Shown: positions 17,845-26,527 of the stretch, piece after piece
Layout: each line of letters starts with the position of its first letter
Position numbering within the stretch: the first letter of the stretch is position 1
Origin: Sphingobacterium sp. R2
Lineage (GTDB): Bacteria; Bacteroidota; Bacteroidia; Sphingobacteriales; Sphingobacteriaceae
Length of the DNA: 64,000 bases
Reading direction: 5' to 3'
Assembly (NCBI RefSeq): GCF_040760075.1
Contig: NZ_CP142884.1
Coordinates: forward strand, 3,906,001-3,970,000
Notes under the pieces: model-generated
Told to the model about the DNA's origin: nothing
The model's database searches: none
Seen by the model: the letters and a program-made list of their open reading frames with translations, nothing else
Program-made: the position numbers and the translations under genes

Positions 17845-19824
17845 ATGAACTCCCCGACCGAAGGCCCATTTGATAATTCCTTTAGTACTGAATTAATTAT
17901 TCAGGCTTTAGCTTCCTCGCCTGCACCCACCGCTATATATTCCAGCGAAAATATGATTATCCGTTTCGCAAATGCTGGTATGTTAGCACTCTGGGGCAAA
18001 GAATCTTCTGTTATCGGCAAACCGTTAATGGAAGCGATTCCCGAACTTGAGGGCCAGCCGTTTCTAAAATTGCTACAAGAAGTGTGGCATACCGGAAAAA
18101 CGTATGCTGTATCTGAGGCGCCCGCTGTACTGATCAAAAACGGAAAGGAAACACTGGATTATTTTGATTACGAATATAGAGCGCTTGTTGACCAAGATCA
18201 GAAAACATGGTGTATTCTTAATACTGCACTCGAAGTAACTTCACGCCGGGAGTTTTTAAGGCAGATAAAGCAGAAAGAAGAAATAGAGCAGGCACTCAAT
18301 GAGGAAATGGCTGCTACGCTTGAGGAACTTACCGCCACGAATGAAGAACTTAATAGCTATATAAAGCAGCTTGCAGATAGTCGAGAGTATATCCGAACAA
18401 TCATAGCGCAGGCACCTGTGGGTATTGCCATGTTAAACGGTCCCGAACATCTCATTGAAATTGCCAACCCTGCAATCCTCAAGATTTGGGGGCGCAAAGA
18501 GTCAGAGTTAATCGGATTTCCTCATGAAAGTGCGCGGCCAGAGCTTCAGGGACAGCCGGTTAACGAATGGATTAAACACGTATATAAAACCGGAGAGCCT
18601 AAAATTAATACAGAATTCTCGGTAAAACTGTTGCACAAAGATGGCTTGAGAGAAGCGATCGTAAATTCTATCTATCAGCCTATATTTTCAGGAGATGGCG
18701 ACATTTCAGGTGTGCTTATCATCCTAGAAGAAATTACCCAACAGTTTTTGGAAAGAAGACGGAATGAAAATAATCAGCAGATGCTCGCCCTGGCAATAGA
18801 AGCTGGTGAGCTCGCTACATTCTACTACCAAATTGCTACAAATAATTTTTCGGGGAACTCCATGCTCAAGACTTGGTTTGGCCTTTCAACTTATGAAAAT
18901 GCAGATCTTCAAGAAGCCATATCTGTAATTTTACCAGAGGATATGGATCATGTTTTGGCAGCAATTCAATACGCGATTAGTCCTGAGTCCGATGGTCATT
19001 ATTTTGTGGAATATAGGATTAAAAATAAGATTGATAAAAAAATAAGGCTTCTTCAGGCAAATGGAAGAGTATTCTACGATCAAAATGGAAATCCACTAAG
19101 TCTTAATGGTACACTTAGGGATGTGACAGAGCAAAAAAAAGAAGAACAGCGGAAGGATGATTTTATGGGTATGGTGAGTCATGAGCTTAAGACACCACTA
19201 ACATCGCTTAAAGCTTATCTGCAAATGTTACAGCAAATGGACTTTCATACAAAGGAAGCTGCTCCTCAAAATATGCTTGGTAAATCTATAAAGCAAGTTG
19301 ACTATATGACAAGTATGATTAATGGCTTTCTCAATGTGTCGCGGTTGGAATCGGGTATGATGTATATGGATAAAAAAGTTTTTGATTTTAAATTGTTGTT
19401 TTCAGAAATTGAAGAAGAGATATGCTTCACTGTCAAAACCCATAACTTTATTTTTAAATCTTGTGGGGCAGTAAATTTATATGCTGACCGAGAAAAGATA
19501 GCGCAGGTCATACATAACTTAATTGGCAATGCCATAAAGTATTCTGCTGCTGGATCGACGATAATTACAGATTATGTTTTGGACGATAAAAATATCAAAA
19601 TTAGTATTCGAGATCATGGAAAAGGCATTGCATTTGATGACCAGGAACGAATATTTGAACGTTATTATCGGGTGAAGGAAATTAGCATTGGTGGAACAGC
19701 GGGCCTTGGTATAGGTCTCTATCTATGCAAGGAAATAGTAGAACTCCATGATGGAACTATAGGCGTAGAGAGTGATCAAAATGAAGGTAGTATCTTTTCC
19801 TTCAGCCTACCACTCCCCCATTAA
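17845..19824 (+). CDS. Soluble PAS-domain sensor histidine kinase (paralogue of the 11643 gene)
   Basis: Cytoplasmic sensor kinase. I choose ATG 17845 (659 aa) because the product then begins MNSP like its paralogue; the upstream frame starts with TTG and adds no domain. PAS1 carries LWGKESSVIGKPLMEAIPELEGQPF, and PAS2 carries IWGRKESELIGFPHESARPELQGQP. A coiled coil (EEMAATLEELTATNEELNSYI) separates them, and a third PAS/PAC follows (about 310-430). HisKA has the acceptor His at about 446 (SHELKTP). The HATPase has NLIGNAIKYS, RDHGKGI and GLGIGLYLCKEI. It is convergent with the receiver protein at 19853, a possible phosphorelay partner. The input signal is unknown; with no TM helix it must be cytoplasmic. 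Confidence 0.88.
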   Translation: MNSPTEGPFDNSFSTELIIQALASSPAPTAIYSSENMIIRFANAGMLALWGKESSVIGKPLMEAIPELEGQPFLKLLQEVWHTGKTYAVSEAPAVLIKNGKETLDYFDYEYRALVDQDQKTWCILNTALEVTSRREFLRQIKQKEEIEQALNEEMAATLEELTATNEELNSYIKQLADSREYIRTIIAQAPVGIAMLNGPEHLIEIANPAILKIWGRKESELIGFPHESARPELQGQPVNEWIKHVYKTGEPKINTEFSVKLLHKDGLREAIVNSIYQPIFSGDGDISGVLIILEEITQQFLERRRNENNQQMLALAIEAGELATFYYQIATNNFSGNSMLKTWFGLSTYENADLQEAISVILPEDMDHVLAAIQYAISPESDGHYFVEYRIKNKIDKKIRLLQANGRVFYDQNGNPLSLNGTLRDVTEQKKEEQRKDDFMGMVSHELKTPLTSLKAYLQMLQQMDFHTKEAAPQNMLGKSIKQVDYMTSMINGFLNVSRLESGMMYMDKKVFDFKLLFSEIEEEICFTVKTHNFIFKSCGAVNLYADREKIAQVIHNLIGNAIKYSAAGSTIITDYVLDDKNIKISIRDHGKGIAFDDQERIFERYYRVKEISIGGTAGLGIGLYLCKEIVELHDGTIGVESDQNEGSIFSFSLPLPH

Positions 19825-19852
19825 TCACAATAGCATTATATTCAAGCCTGTC

Positions 19853-20218
19853 TTATGCCTGAAGTGCGGTCAACTTATCAACCTTTGAAATAACATCGTT
19901 GATATCAAATGGTTTGCTCATAAAATCATCAGCGCTATGGGGATCATCGGTTTTTATAATTTTAGCGTGAGCACTCATCAATAATACCGGTACCTTAGAT
20001 GTTATTGGATCGCATTTAAGCACTCGGCACACCTCGGTTCCGAGTCCATCAGGCAGCATCACGTCAAGCATAAACAAATCCGGCTGAACAGCCATTTCCC
20101 TACAGTTGAACTCCTTCACGGTTGAAAAGGTTACGACATTATAATTTTGTGATGATAAAAGAAGTTCAAGTACTTCCTGTATACCAACCTCATCTTCTAA
20201 AATAAAAACAGTTTTCAT
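19853..20218 (-). CDS. Stand-alone response regulator receiver protein
   Basis: Single CheY-like REC domain, 121 aa from ATG 20218 (MKTVFILEDEVG); the longer upstream frame has no homology to receivers. Acidic pocket ED at residues 8-9, phospho-acceptor Asp in LFMLDVMLPDG (about 54), switch Ser in LLMSAHAK, and Lys in FMSKPFD (about 103). There is no output domain, so it may be a phosphate-transfer intermediate or act by protein contact. It lies tail-to-tail 28 bp from a PAS kinase. Confidence 0.88.
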   Translation of the reverse strand: MKTVFILEDEVGIQEVLELLLSSQNYNVVTFSTVKEFNCREMAVQPDLFMLDVMLPDGLGTEVCRVLKCDPITSKVPVLLMSAHAKIIKTDDPHSADDFMSKPFDINDVISKVDKLTALQA

Positions 20219-20529
20219 ATTTTGTTGTAAGGAACCCAATAAATTGACAGCGCAAACGGTCTTATATAACCAACCTAATGCAGCGTTAAATAGTTCACGA
20301 TACCTAAACAAAAACTGTGCAAGTTATGGTGTATGATAAATTTCTTTTAAGAAATTACAATTGAAAGTCGCATCAGGTCTCAAATCTTTAAAATTTATCA
20401 GCTCGTAACTTACACCGCTGGATATTATTCATGCTATCAATGAAACGACTATCCCGATCAGTCATTTAATACAATAGAGGCTGCTTTGGTAAGAAGCAGC
20501 CTCTATTGTATTAAATTTGAGGTTACATC
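20219..20529. other. 311-bp intergenic region holding a terminator and a small palindrome
   Basis: Upstream of the receiver gene and downstream of the aldehyde dehydrogenase, both on the minus strand. It contains the strong hairpin at 20465-20515 and an 8-2-8 dyad at 20339-20356 (AATTTCTT/AAGAAATT), which could be an operator. No gene was seen. Confidence 0.5.
20465..20515 (-). terminator. Strong terminator after the aldehyde dehydrogenase gene
   Basis: Perfect 22-bp stem (20465-20486 with 20494-20515) and a 7-nt loop, beginning 15 bp past the dehydrogenase stop. The centre AGAGGCTGCTT/AAGCAGCCTCT is G+C-rich and the flanks are A/T-rich on both sides, so it could act in both directions. Confidence 0.85.
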
Positions 20530-21849
20530 CTACATAACTTGAAGAATAGATCGTTGATGACTAAAATTCTCTAGACTGAACTTACCATGATATTTACCCA
20601 TTCCCGAATTTCCTACTCCACCGAAAGGGAGATAATGAGATCCCACGTGAATCAATGTACTGTTAATTTCGGCATCACCGCTTGTTGTTCGTGCGATCAC
20701 ATCGTCTGCAAATTTTTGATCTTCCGAAAACACATAAAGCGCCAAAGGTTTTGGTCTACAGTTAATTTCATTTAAAGCTATGTCTATATCAGTATAAGTG
20801 AGGATAGGTAATATTGGGCCAAATATTTCCTGTTGCATCACATCATCCTCCCAACTTATATTTGTCATGAGTGTAGCTTCGAAATGACGTGTCTCAAGAT
20901 CGTATTTACCGCCATAGATCACTTTCTCTGACGCTGCTTCTAGATAAGAAGCTAAATTTTTGATCTGATGCTGACTGACAATCTTCCCTATTTTTCCTAA
21001 TGATTTGTCTTCGTAAGTTGCTCTCAAATACGACTTAAATCGGTCTATAAATTCGTCTTTGATAGATTCATGAACATAAACATAATCAGGCGCAACGCAG
21101 GTCTGTCCGCAATTAATCCACTTGCCTGAAGAAATACGCTGAACAGCTTTTTCTAGGTCAGCATCGTGATGAACGATCGTTGGGGATTTTCCACCTAACT
21201 CTAATGTTAGCGGTATAAGCTGCTCAGCGGCAGCTTTCATGACGATCTTACCAACCTTTGGACTTCCAGTGAAAAAGATATAATCAAACGGAAGAGTCAA
21301 TAAGAAGCTATTTTCTTCGATAGAACCCTGAAATACAGCAACGTAATTTTCATCAAACGCTTCTTTTACGATATCTTCAATAACCTGTGCAACATGTGGG
21401 GTGTTTTCAGATGGTTTTATTACAGCCGTGTTACCCGACATCAGGGCGCCGATGAGCGGGCTGAAAGTCAACTGAACAGGATAGTTAAATGGACCGATAA
21501 TGTAATTCACGCCATAGGGCTCGTAAATATATTTACTAATGACATCAGCTCCTGAAGTATGCGGTTTTGATTTAACGAAAGTTGGTTTTACCCATTCTTC
21601 CATATTCTGGATCATATCATCAAGTTCATTTAATACAATTTGAATTTCGGCATATTCTGCTTCTTTCCTGCTTTTCCCAAGATCGATATTCAAAGCCTCA
21701 CAGATTGCGTCAGTATAACTCGCAAAGACCTTGCGGAAATTTTGCAATTGAATTTTACGAAACGTAATTTCCTTCGTGGTCTGCGTTCTGAAAAAGTCTT
21801 TTTGTTTTTCAAATACGTTTTTTATCTTATTTTGAATTTGAGTGCCCAT
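20530..21849 (-). CDS. Aldehyde dehydrogenase (class 3 / fatty-aldehyde type)
   Basis: NAD(P)-dependent oxidation of an aldehyde to the carboxylate. I use ATG 21849 (439 aa), since MGTQIQNKIKNVFEKQKDFF starts the fold; the frame further upstream is not conserved-looking. Catalytic elements: GPFNYPVQLTFSPLIGALMSGNTAVIKPSENTP (split here as the substrate/cofactor core), a FTGSPKVGK Rossmann turn, LELGGKSP with the general-base Glu, and CGQTCVAPDY with the nucleophilic Cys. The short length (about 440 rather than 490) and a single C-terminal helix fit class 3 enzymes. It is preceded by a DJ-1-like gene, and both may handle reactive carbonyls. Confidence 0.9.
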   Translation of the reverse strand: MGTQIQNKIKNVFEKQKDFFRTQTTKEITFRKIQLQNFRKVFASYTDAICEALNIDLGKSRKEAEYAEIQIVLNELDDMIQNMEEWVKPTFVKSKPHTSGADVISKYIYEPYGVNYIIGPFNYPVQLTFSPLIGALMSGNTAVIKPSENTPHVAQVIEDIVKEAFDENYVAVFQGSIEENSFLLTLPFDYIFFTGSPKVGKIVMKAAAEQLIPLTLELGGKSPTIVHHDADLEKAVQRISSGKWINCGQTCVAPDYVYVHESIKDEFIDRFKSYLRATYEDKSLGKIGKIVSQHQIKNLASYLEAASEKVIYGGKYDLETRHFEATLMTNISWEDDVMQQEIFGPILPILTYTDIDIALNEINCRPKPLALYVFSEDQKFADDVIARTTSGDAEINSTLIHVGSHYLPFGGVGNSGMGKYHGKFSLENFSHQRSILQVM

Positions 21850-21956
21850 TTTATTATTATTTTTTCCCACCTTCAAAAATTTTGTCCAGCAACGGTAAGG
21901 TGGGGTGCATGTGACTAATTTGACATTAAGTAGTGTTGTTGTGCCGCTTAATGACA

Positions 21957-21978
21957 AAAGGCAGTACAAACTGCCTTT
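21957..21978 (-). terminator. Terminator after the DJ-1/PfpI-like gene
   Basis: Perfect 9-bp stem AAAGGCAGT/ACTGCCTTT (21957-21965, 21970-21978) with a 4-nt loop, starting 12 bp beyond the stop of the minus-strand DJ-1-like gene. It separates that gene from the aldehyde dehydrogenase. Confidence 0.75.
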
Positions 21979-21990
21979 CATCGTCTATTA

Positions 21991-22671
21991 TTATTTTTTT
22001 AGAAGTGTAATAAGCTTCTCCGCAACAGCTTCTGAAGATGCAGGATTTTGTCCAGTGATAAGAAAACCATCTTCCACCACATGCACACCCCAGTCATCTG
22101 TTTTGGTATAATGACCGCCTAATTTTTTTAACTCATCCTCTACAAGAAATGGTACTACCTCAGTTAGTTTGACAGCAGCTTCTTCACTATTCGAAAAACC
22201 AGTTACGTTTTTATCTTTAACAAATGCTTCACCGTTATCGAATTTTACATTTTTAAAGACACCGGGTGCGTGACACACAGCTCCTACAGGTTTTTTGCCA
22301 TTATAGAAATCAAGAATCAATTGTTGGGAATCCCTATCATTTGCCAGATCCCAAAGCGGACCATGACCTCCCGGATAAAATACGGCATCAAAATCGCCTG
22401 CTTTTTGATCGCTCAATTTTTCGGTATTGGCAATAATTCGCTGTACTTCCTCATCTTTATAGTATCTTTCGGTCGCCGCCGTCTGCGCATCTGGAACCTC
22501 GCTATTTGGATCGACTGGAGCCTGCCCGCCCTTTGGAGTAGCAACGGTTATTTCAAAGCCAGCATCTTTAAATGAATAATAGGGAGCAGCGAATTCTTCC
22601 ACCCAAAATCCCGTCTTATGTCCTGTATTTCCCAAATCATCATGGGAAGTGACTACAAATAGTACTTTCAT
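21991..22671 (-). CDS. Type 1 glutamine amidotransferase domain protein (DJ-1/PfpI, Hsp31-like)
   Basis: Class I glutamine amidotransferase-like protein of 226 aa. The nucleophile elbow GAVCHAPGVF carries Cys and adjacent His (about residues 132-133). An acidic residue is expected from DFDAVFYPGGHGPLWDLAND. The N-terminus KVLFVVTSHDDLGNTGHKTGFWVEEFAAPYYSF is characteristic of the HchA/YajL/Hsp31-like group, whose members show glyoxalase III or chaperone activity. Which activity applies here is inference. It has its own promoter-like element and terminator, so it is probably monocistronic and stress-induced. Confidence 0.85.
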   Translation of the reverse strand: MKVLFVVTSHDDLGNTGHKTGFWVEEFAAPYYSFKDAGFEITVATPKGGQAPVDPNSEVPDAQTAATERYYKDEEVQRIIANTEKLSDQKAGDFDAVFYPGGHGPLWDLANDRDSQQLILDFYNGKKPVGAVCHAPGVFKNVKFDNGEAFVKDKNVTGFSNSEEAAVKLTEVVPFLVEDELKKLGGHYTKTDDWGVHVVEDGFLITGQNPASSEAVAEKLITLLKK

Positions 22672-23096
22672 GTTTTTTAATATTTAGCGATTTTTTTTAT
22701 AAAGTGTTAAAATATCTCTCCATTACCTTATGGAGTAAAAATAATTGACAATGTAACGTAAAGATCAAATTCGATCAGCCAAGTTTAAAAACTCATCGTG
22801 TAATCAAAGTTACAACTAAAACTATATTGTGCAAAATATACTATTGAAATATATATATCTTGACTTTAGTTTTACCATATGCTCCAAATACTTTCTTGAA
22901 AAGTATAGTTTAATCGCTTTCCCTCTTAATAACACCAAATAGTATAAAATGGTTGGCATCTCTTAGCATGTAAAAATTGGGCTATAGGCATAATCACGAT
23001 TCCGCTTGAAGAGGAATCAATATCCTTAAAAAATCTAGTTTTTCTTTTGGTACAACCATTGTCTCATATTTAATGTAAAAAATAAAATGGGTAAAC
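22672..23096. other. 425-bp intergenic region with the DJ-1-like gene promoter
   Basis: AT-rich spacer. It contains the promoter match at 22805-22835 on the minus strand. The rest, downstream of the cytochrome gene that ends the copper operon, shows no gene, repeat or convincing terminator. Confidence 0.5.
22805..22835 (-). promoter_or_regulatory. Bacteroidota-type promoter of the DJ-1/PfpI-like gene
   Basis: Minus-strand TTTG (22832-22835), 19-bp spacer, then TAACTTTG (22805-22812). This matches the -33/-7 consensus (TTTG, TAnnTTTG) with the usual spacing. It implies a 5' leader of roughly 125 nt before the start at 22671. Confidence 0.65.
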
Positions 23097-23594
23097 TTAT
23101 TTCGAGGCGCTATTACGTTCTCTCAAATATTCCAAAATAGCTCTGGCTTCTTCTTGCTGAAGTCCTAAGCTAATCATCGGCGAACTGAAATCTTTGCTCA
23201 GCGCTATTGCATCGGCATCTTTTTCAAGCATAGTGGCTGGATCCAGCATCATATTCATAATCCATTCCGGTGTACGGCGCTTTACAACGCCATCCAACGA
23301 TGGTCCCACTAAAGTGCGTTCAAAATTGTGGCACATGGCACATTTGGAAACAAAGAGCTCTACACCTTTATTGGCTAGCTGTGCATCAAATGCTTTGTGT
23401 TCGATTGTGCTGACAGGCCCCACTCCCTTGGATCCATCTGATTTAAAATCCAACATTGCTGCATCTGTCGATGCTACGGTTTGGTTTGCTGCTTTACTGG
23501 TATCGTTTTCTTTTTTGTTTTCTCCATTACCGCCGCAAGCGATCATCCCGACGATACCCATACAGGAAAGGATTACATTAATTCTTTTGTTCAT
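23097..23594 (-). CDS. Mono-heme c-type cytochrome lipoprotein
   Basis: Periplasm-facing electron carrier, 165 aa. The lipoprotein signal ends at GMIAC (Cys20), followed by a low-complexity Asn/Lys/Glu linker. One heme c site, CAMCH (85-89), is followed by GPSLDGVVKRR and a probable distal Met in SSPMISLGL (about 140). EEARAILEYLRERN is the usual C-terminal cytochrome c helix. It is the last gene of the copper/di-heme operon, 21 bp after the barrel gene. It could be the electron acceptor for the di-heme proteins upstream. Confidence 0.88.
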   Translation of the reverse strand: MNKRINVILSCMGIVGMIACGGNGENKKENDTSKAANQTVASTDAAMLDFKSDGSKGVGPVSTIEHKAFDAQLANKGVELFVSKCAMCHNFERTLVGPSLDGVVKRRTPEWIMNMMLDPATMLEKDADAIALSKDFSSPMISLGLQQEEARAILEYLRERNSASK

Positions 23595-23614
23595 CTCTCT
23601 TTATATTATGGTGA

Positions 23615-24556
23615 TTAAAAACTATAGGAAATATGGGTTAGCCAGCGTGGACCTGACTTGGCACGTCCGTCGGCAAGATCCTGGGACAATAAGGCTTGAT
23701 AGTTGGCTCCCACACTGATTTTACCCATATTGACTTCGACACCGCCTATTCCGGACAAACTATATCCTCCCGACTGTGCTACATCATATCGTGCCATAGT
23801 GACGTCCTTAGGCTGTGTTTCGTAACCTACTCCTAAGTTGGGCGAAATACGGACTTTATCTTTTATATTGAATTTGTAGTATAATAATGAATTGACAGAA
23901 AACTTATTCGCATAACGATAATCGTACTTGTTCTCTGTATTCATCTTATAGCTTACATTGGTGTTCAATCCAAGGTCCATAATACGGATGTCGTAAGCCA
24001 GATTGATCATAAAATCTGTGCTGGCTGTACCCAGCTGAAAGTTGTTGGGTTCATCCTGACTGGCTGATGATCGCTGAGAATTATCATATTTTCCAGTAGG
24101 CGCTTTAATCCCTGCACCTATCCAAAGGGAATGGTTAAACATCTTGTTTGAGCGGGTACCTCCCATTTGTTCGAAGATTTTGTAATAACCATAAACGACC
24201 ACATCTCCAAGCCCATCCATCTTCCCCATATCGCCACTTCCAGGGATCTTACGCTCATTGAAATTGTAGGGAACAATTGCCATAACCCGCCAGCGGCTTC
24301 CAAAATTCCATGCCCCCCACAGTTCCATTGTCTGATAAGTCTCATCCGCACTTATCGGCGTCCGATTGCAAGTGGGTCCAAGATGGGTCTGTAGGGTCTT
24401 GTACTGATAACGTACACCCACAAAACGCTTGTTAAACTGGGGCAGTATGCCCAAGTAATAGCTGCCTACCCCGCAGCCACAGATATCACATGCCCATGAT
24501 GAAAGGGGCAATAGGGCCATAGCTAGAACTAATAGTTTTATCTTTATTCGCTTCAT
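23615..24556 (-). CDS. Outer-membrane beta-barrel protein with N-terminal CDICGCG motif
   Basis: Predicted porin-like barrel, 313 aa. Signal peptide ends SSWA, so the mature protein begins with a Cys cluster, CDICGCG (Cys 23, 26 and 28). The rest alternates as beta strands (RFVGVRYQYKTLQT, WRVMAIVPYNFNER, GDVVVYGYYKIFEQ) and ends HISYSF, with the terminal Phe expected of barrels. Similar proteins are annotated only as transporters or hypothetical. It sits between a di-heme protein and a cytochrome. The Cys motif suggests metal or redox coupling at the inner mouth of the barrel, which is inference. Confidence 0.75.
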   Translation of the reverse strand: MKRIKIKLLVLAMALLPLSSWACDICGCGVGSYYLGILPQFNKRFVGVRYQYKTLQTHLGPTCNRTPISADETYQTMELWGAWNFGSRWRVMAIVPYNFNERKIPGSGDMGKMDGLGDVVVYGYYKIFEQMGGTRSNKMFNHSLWIGAGIKAPTGKYDNSQRSSASQDEPNNFQLGTASTDFMINLAYDIRIMDLGLNTNVSYKMNTENKYDYRYANKFSVNSLLYYKFNIKDKVRISPNLGVGYETQPKDVTMARYDVAQSGGYSLSGIGGVEVNMGKISVGANYQALLSQDLADGRAKSGPRWLTHISYSF

Positions 24557-24564
24557 ATTTAATT

Positions 24565-25626
24565 TTAGTTTACCACGAAACCCGTATTTCCAGGTTCCCC
24601 CAATATTTTGTTGTTTACGAAAGAGGCATCATTTAATGTTTTTAAAAACGCCAATAAATTAGCCTTTTCTTCATCCGACATGTGGACACCCAAAGTGCCG
24701 TCCGCTTTCCGAAATCCCGGATCTAGGGTTTTTGAATCGACCATACCATTACGATAGTGCTCCAATACACGATCCAAAGTCAAGAATCGGCCATCATGCA
24801 TATAAGGACCTGTATAGGATAGGTTGCGCAGGCTTGGCGTCTTGAATTTATAGCGATCATTGTGATTCAAGGTAACGGTATCCCTGCCGATATCGTTGGC
24901 ATGATTGGGTAACAATCCATTGTTATGATAATCACGATCGGTAAATAAAGTCTCTGTGTGACAACGAGCGCAGTTATTTTGGTAAAAGAGGTAGCCTTTT
25001 TTTTCAGTATCTGTAAAAGAGGCTCCATTTTCCTTCCGCGTAACCTGATCATACTTTGAATTGGCACTAATGGCCATAAGCATAAATTGAGAAAGCGCTT
25101 TAAAGAACCGCTCATCTGTAATCCCCTCGCTACCGAAGGCTTTCTTGAACCGTTGCTGATAATCGGAATCTTTGCGCAGTTTGCTCAGTACATTACTTAC
25201 TGACTCGTCCATCTCCACAGGATTTGTAATTGCGTTAACCGGCGACATATCTAAATCGAAGACACCACCATCCCAAAAGAATTCCTTTTGCCAGGCCATA
25301 TTGAAAATCGGCATCGGATTTCGTATGCCCAGCCTATCGTCAATACCATGGCTCACATCGTGACCATGGTGGGTAAATGCCGCTGAAAGGATATGACAAC
25401 TCCCGCAGGCAATGGTATTGTTGCGGGACAAACGTGGTTCATAAAAAAGCTGGCGCCCCAACTCGAACACCTCGGATGTGATGGGATTACGCTCAAACTT
25501 ATAAACGGGATCCGGAAAATTACCCGGAGGTACAAAGCCGGGAAATATATCCTCCACAATATCATCTGCTTTATGGCAGGCCCAGACCAGGGCTAAGACG
25601 AGTGAAAAAACAATAAACTTTTTCAT
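24565..25626 (-). CDS. Di-heme cytochrome c peroxidase / MauG-MbnH family protein
   Basis: Periplasmic di-heme enzyme of 353 aa. A lipoprotein-like signal has Cys at 17 (LVWAC). Heme c sites are CGSCH (74-78) and CARCH (219-223). The family segments FWDGGVFDLDMSPVNAITNPVEM and FKTPSLRN...GPYMHDGRF (MHDGR at 276-280) are intact. Family members reduce peroxide or, as in MauG and MbnH, use a bis-Fe(IV) state to oxidise tryptophans of a partner protein. It is 3 bp downstream of an MbnP-like gene, which favours the MbnH role over plain peroxidase. Known MbnH modifies a Trp of MbnP to kynurenine. Confidence 0.85.
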   Translation of the reverse strand: MKKFIVFSLVLALVWACHKADDIVEDIFPGFVPPGNFPDPVYKFERNPITSEVFELGRQLFYEPRLSRNNTIACGSCHILSAAFTHHGHDVSHGIDDRLGIRNPMPIFNMAWQKEFFWDGGVFDLDMSPVNAITNPVEMDESVSNVLSKLRKDSDYQQRFKKAFGSEGITDERFFKALSQFMLMAISANSKYDQVTRKENGASFTDTEKKGYLFYQNNCARCHTETLFTDRDYHNNGLLPNHANDIGRDTVTLNHNDRYKFKTPSLRNLSYTGPYMHDGRFLTLDRVLEHYRNGMVDSKTLDPGFRKADGTLGVHMSDEEKANLLAFLKTLNDASFVNNKILGEPGNTGFVVN

Positions 25627-25628
25627 AG

Positions 25629-26495
25629 TTACAATTCAGATTCGCTTTTTACGAAGTTTTCGGTATGGTCATGGGTAAACAAGGAGGTAAAGTTATTGGC
25701 GATATTTTGACTGAATTCGCTAAACATGACATTTGGATGCTGCACAATGGAAAATGTGTAAGGCCCATTGAACACTTTCATCACATCAACGAACAAATGC
25801 ACATTGCTTCGCAAGCCTTCGCGGACCTGGGCGATGCCAGCCTGATTTAAATCCATACTGATCTCCTTTATATTATTGAGTGTAGGTGCTTTGGGATTGT
25901 AACCTCCATATCCACCAATATGATATTTAAACTGTTTATTTCCCGTTGGATCCCCTTGCTGATCGTCCGATATTGCATCACAATACCCCTCCAGCTTAAA
26001 GAAAATATAACCCTGATTCCATCCCCAGTACATTCCGTCATGCCCCTCTTCAGGATTAAAGGACAACACACCTTGCCTTGCTTCCGTTGGCATGGTACTA
26101 CGTGCGCTATCAACCCCGATGATAAATTTGACTTTATTATAGTCCCCCTCAGGAACCTCAACTTTTGCAAACCGTGTAGCTTTATCCGAACCCTCTATAA
26201 AAAAGTAACTTTTTTCCTGTGGAACCACATATTCACTGCCGTCTGCTTTGTAGAGCTTAATGTTGCTGATATAATACCGTAGTATTTTGATCCGAAAAGT
26301 TTCACCCTTCGCATTTCTATACGCACGGGTATCAAATCCCAATGTCTCATCGCCAACGATATTGTCAAATTCGATGGAGAACACTCCTTTTTTAGTATCG
26401 TCAGGTGCAGGTGCATCCTTCTTGCTACATCCGGCAGCTAAAAAGAGTGAAATAGCAAGAATGAATACCGAAATATTAAATTGAATCGTTTTCAT
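25629..26495 (-). CDS. MbnP-like lipoprotein (copy 1)
   Basis: Probable partner and substrate of the adjacent di-heme protein, 288 aa. Lipobox LAAGC (Cys23). The family core is FSIEFDNIVGD...RIKILRYYISNIKLYKADG, then a central motif MYWGWNQGYIFFKLEG with Trp157 and Trp159, and PYTFSIVQHPNVMF near the C-terminus. In the methanotroph system MbnP binds copper and carries an MbnH-made kynurenine. Whether either Trp here plays that role is inference. It is translationally close to the di-heme gene (3-bp gap) and preceded by the broken second di-heme gene. Confidence 0.82.
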   Translation of the reverse strand: MKTIQFNISVFILAISLFLAAGCSKKDAPAPDDTKKGVFSIEFDNIVGDETLGFDTRAYRNAKGETFRIKILRYYISNIKLYKADGSEYVVPQEKSYFFIEGSDKATRFAKVEVPEGDYNKVKFIIGVDSARSTMPTEARQGVLSFNPEEGHDGMYWGWNQGYIFFKLEGYCDAISDDQQGDPTGNKQFKYHIGGYGGYNPKAPTLNNIKEISMDLNQAGIAQVREGLRSNVHLFVDVMKVFNGPYTFSIVQHPNVMFSEFSQNIANNFTSLFTHDHTENFVKSESEL

Positions 26496-26527
26496 ATTTT
26501 TTGTTTTTATGTTTTTTTTTTGATGCT

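Noticed and set aside
21866..21904. 8-bp inverted repeat CCCACCTT/AAGGTGGG ahead of the aldehyde dehydrogenase
   Set aside because: Could fold in the mRNA leader, but the 23-nt spacer and lack of known riboswitch features give no support for a regulator.
23194..23718. 174-codon frame antisense across the cytochrome gene
   Set aside because: It overlaps two well supported genes and has no domain.
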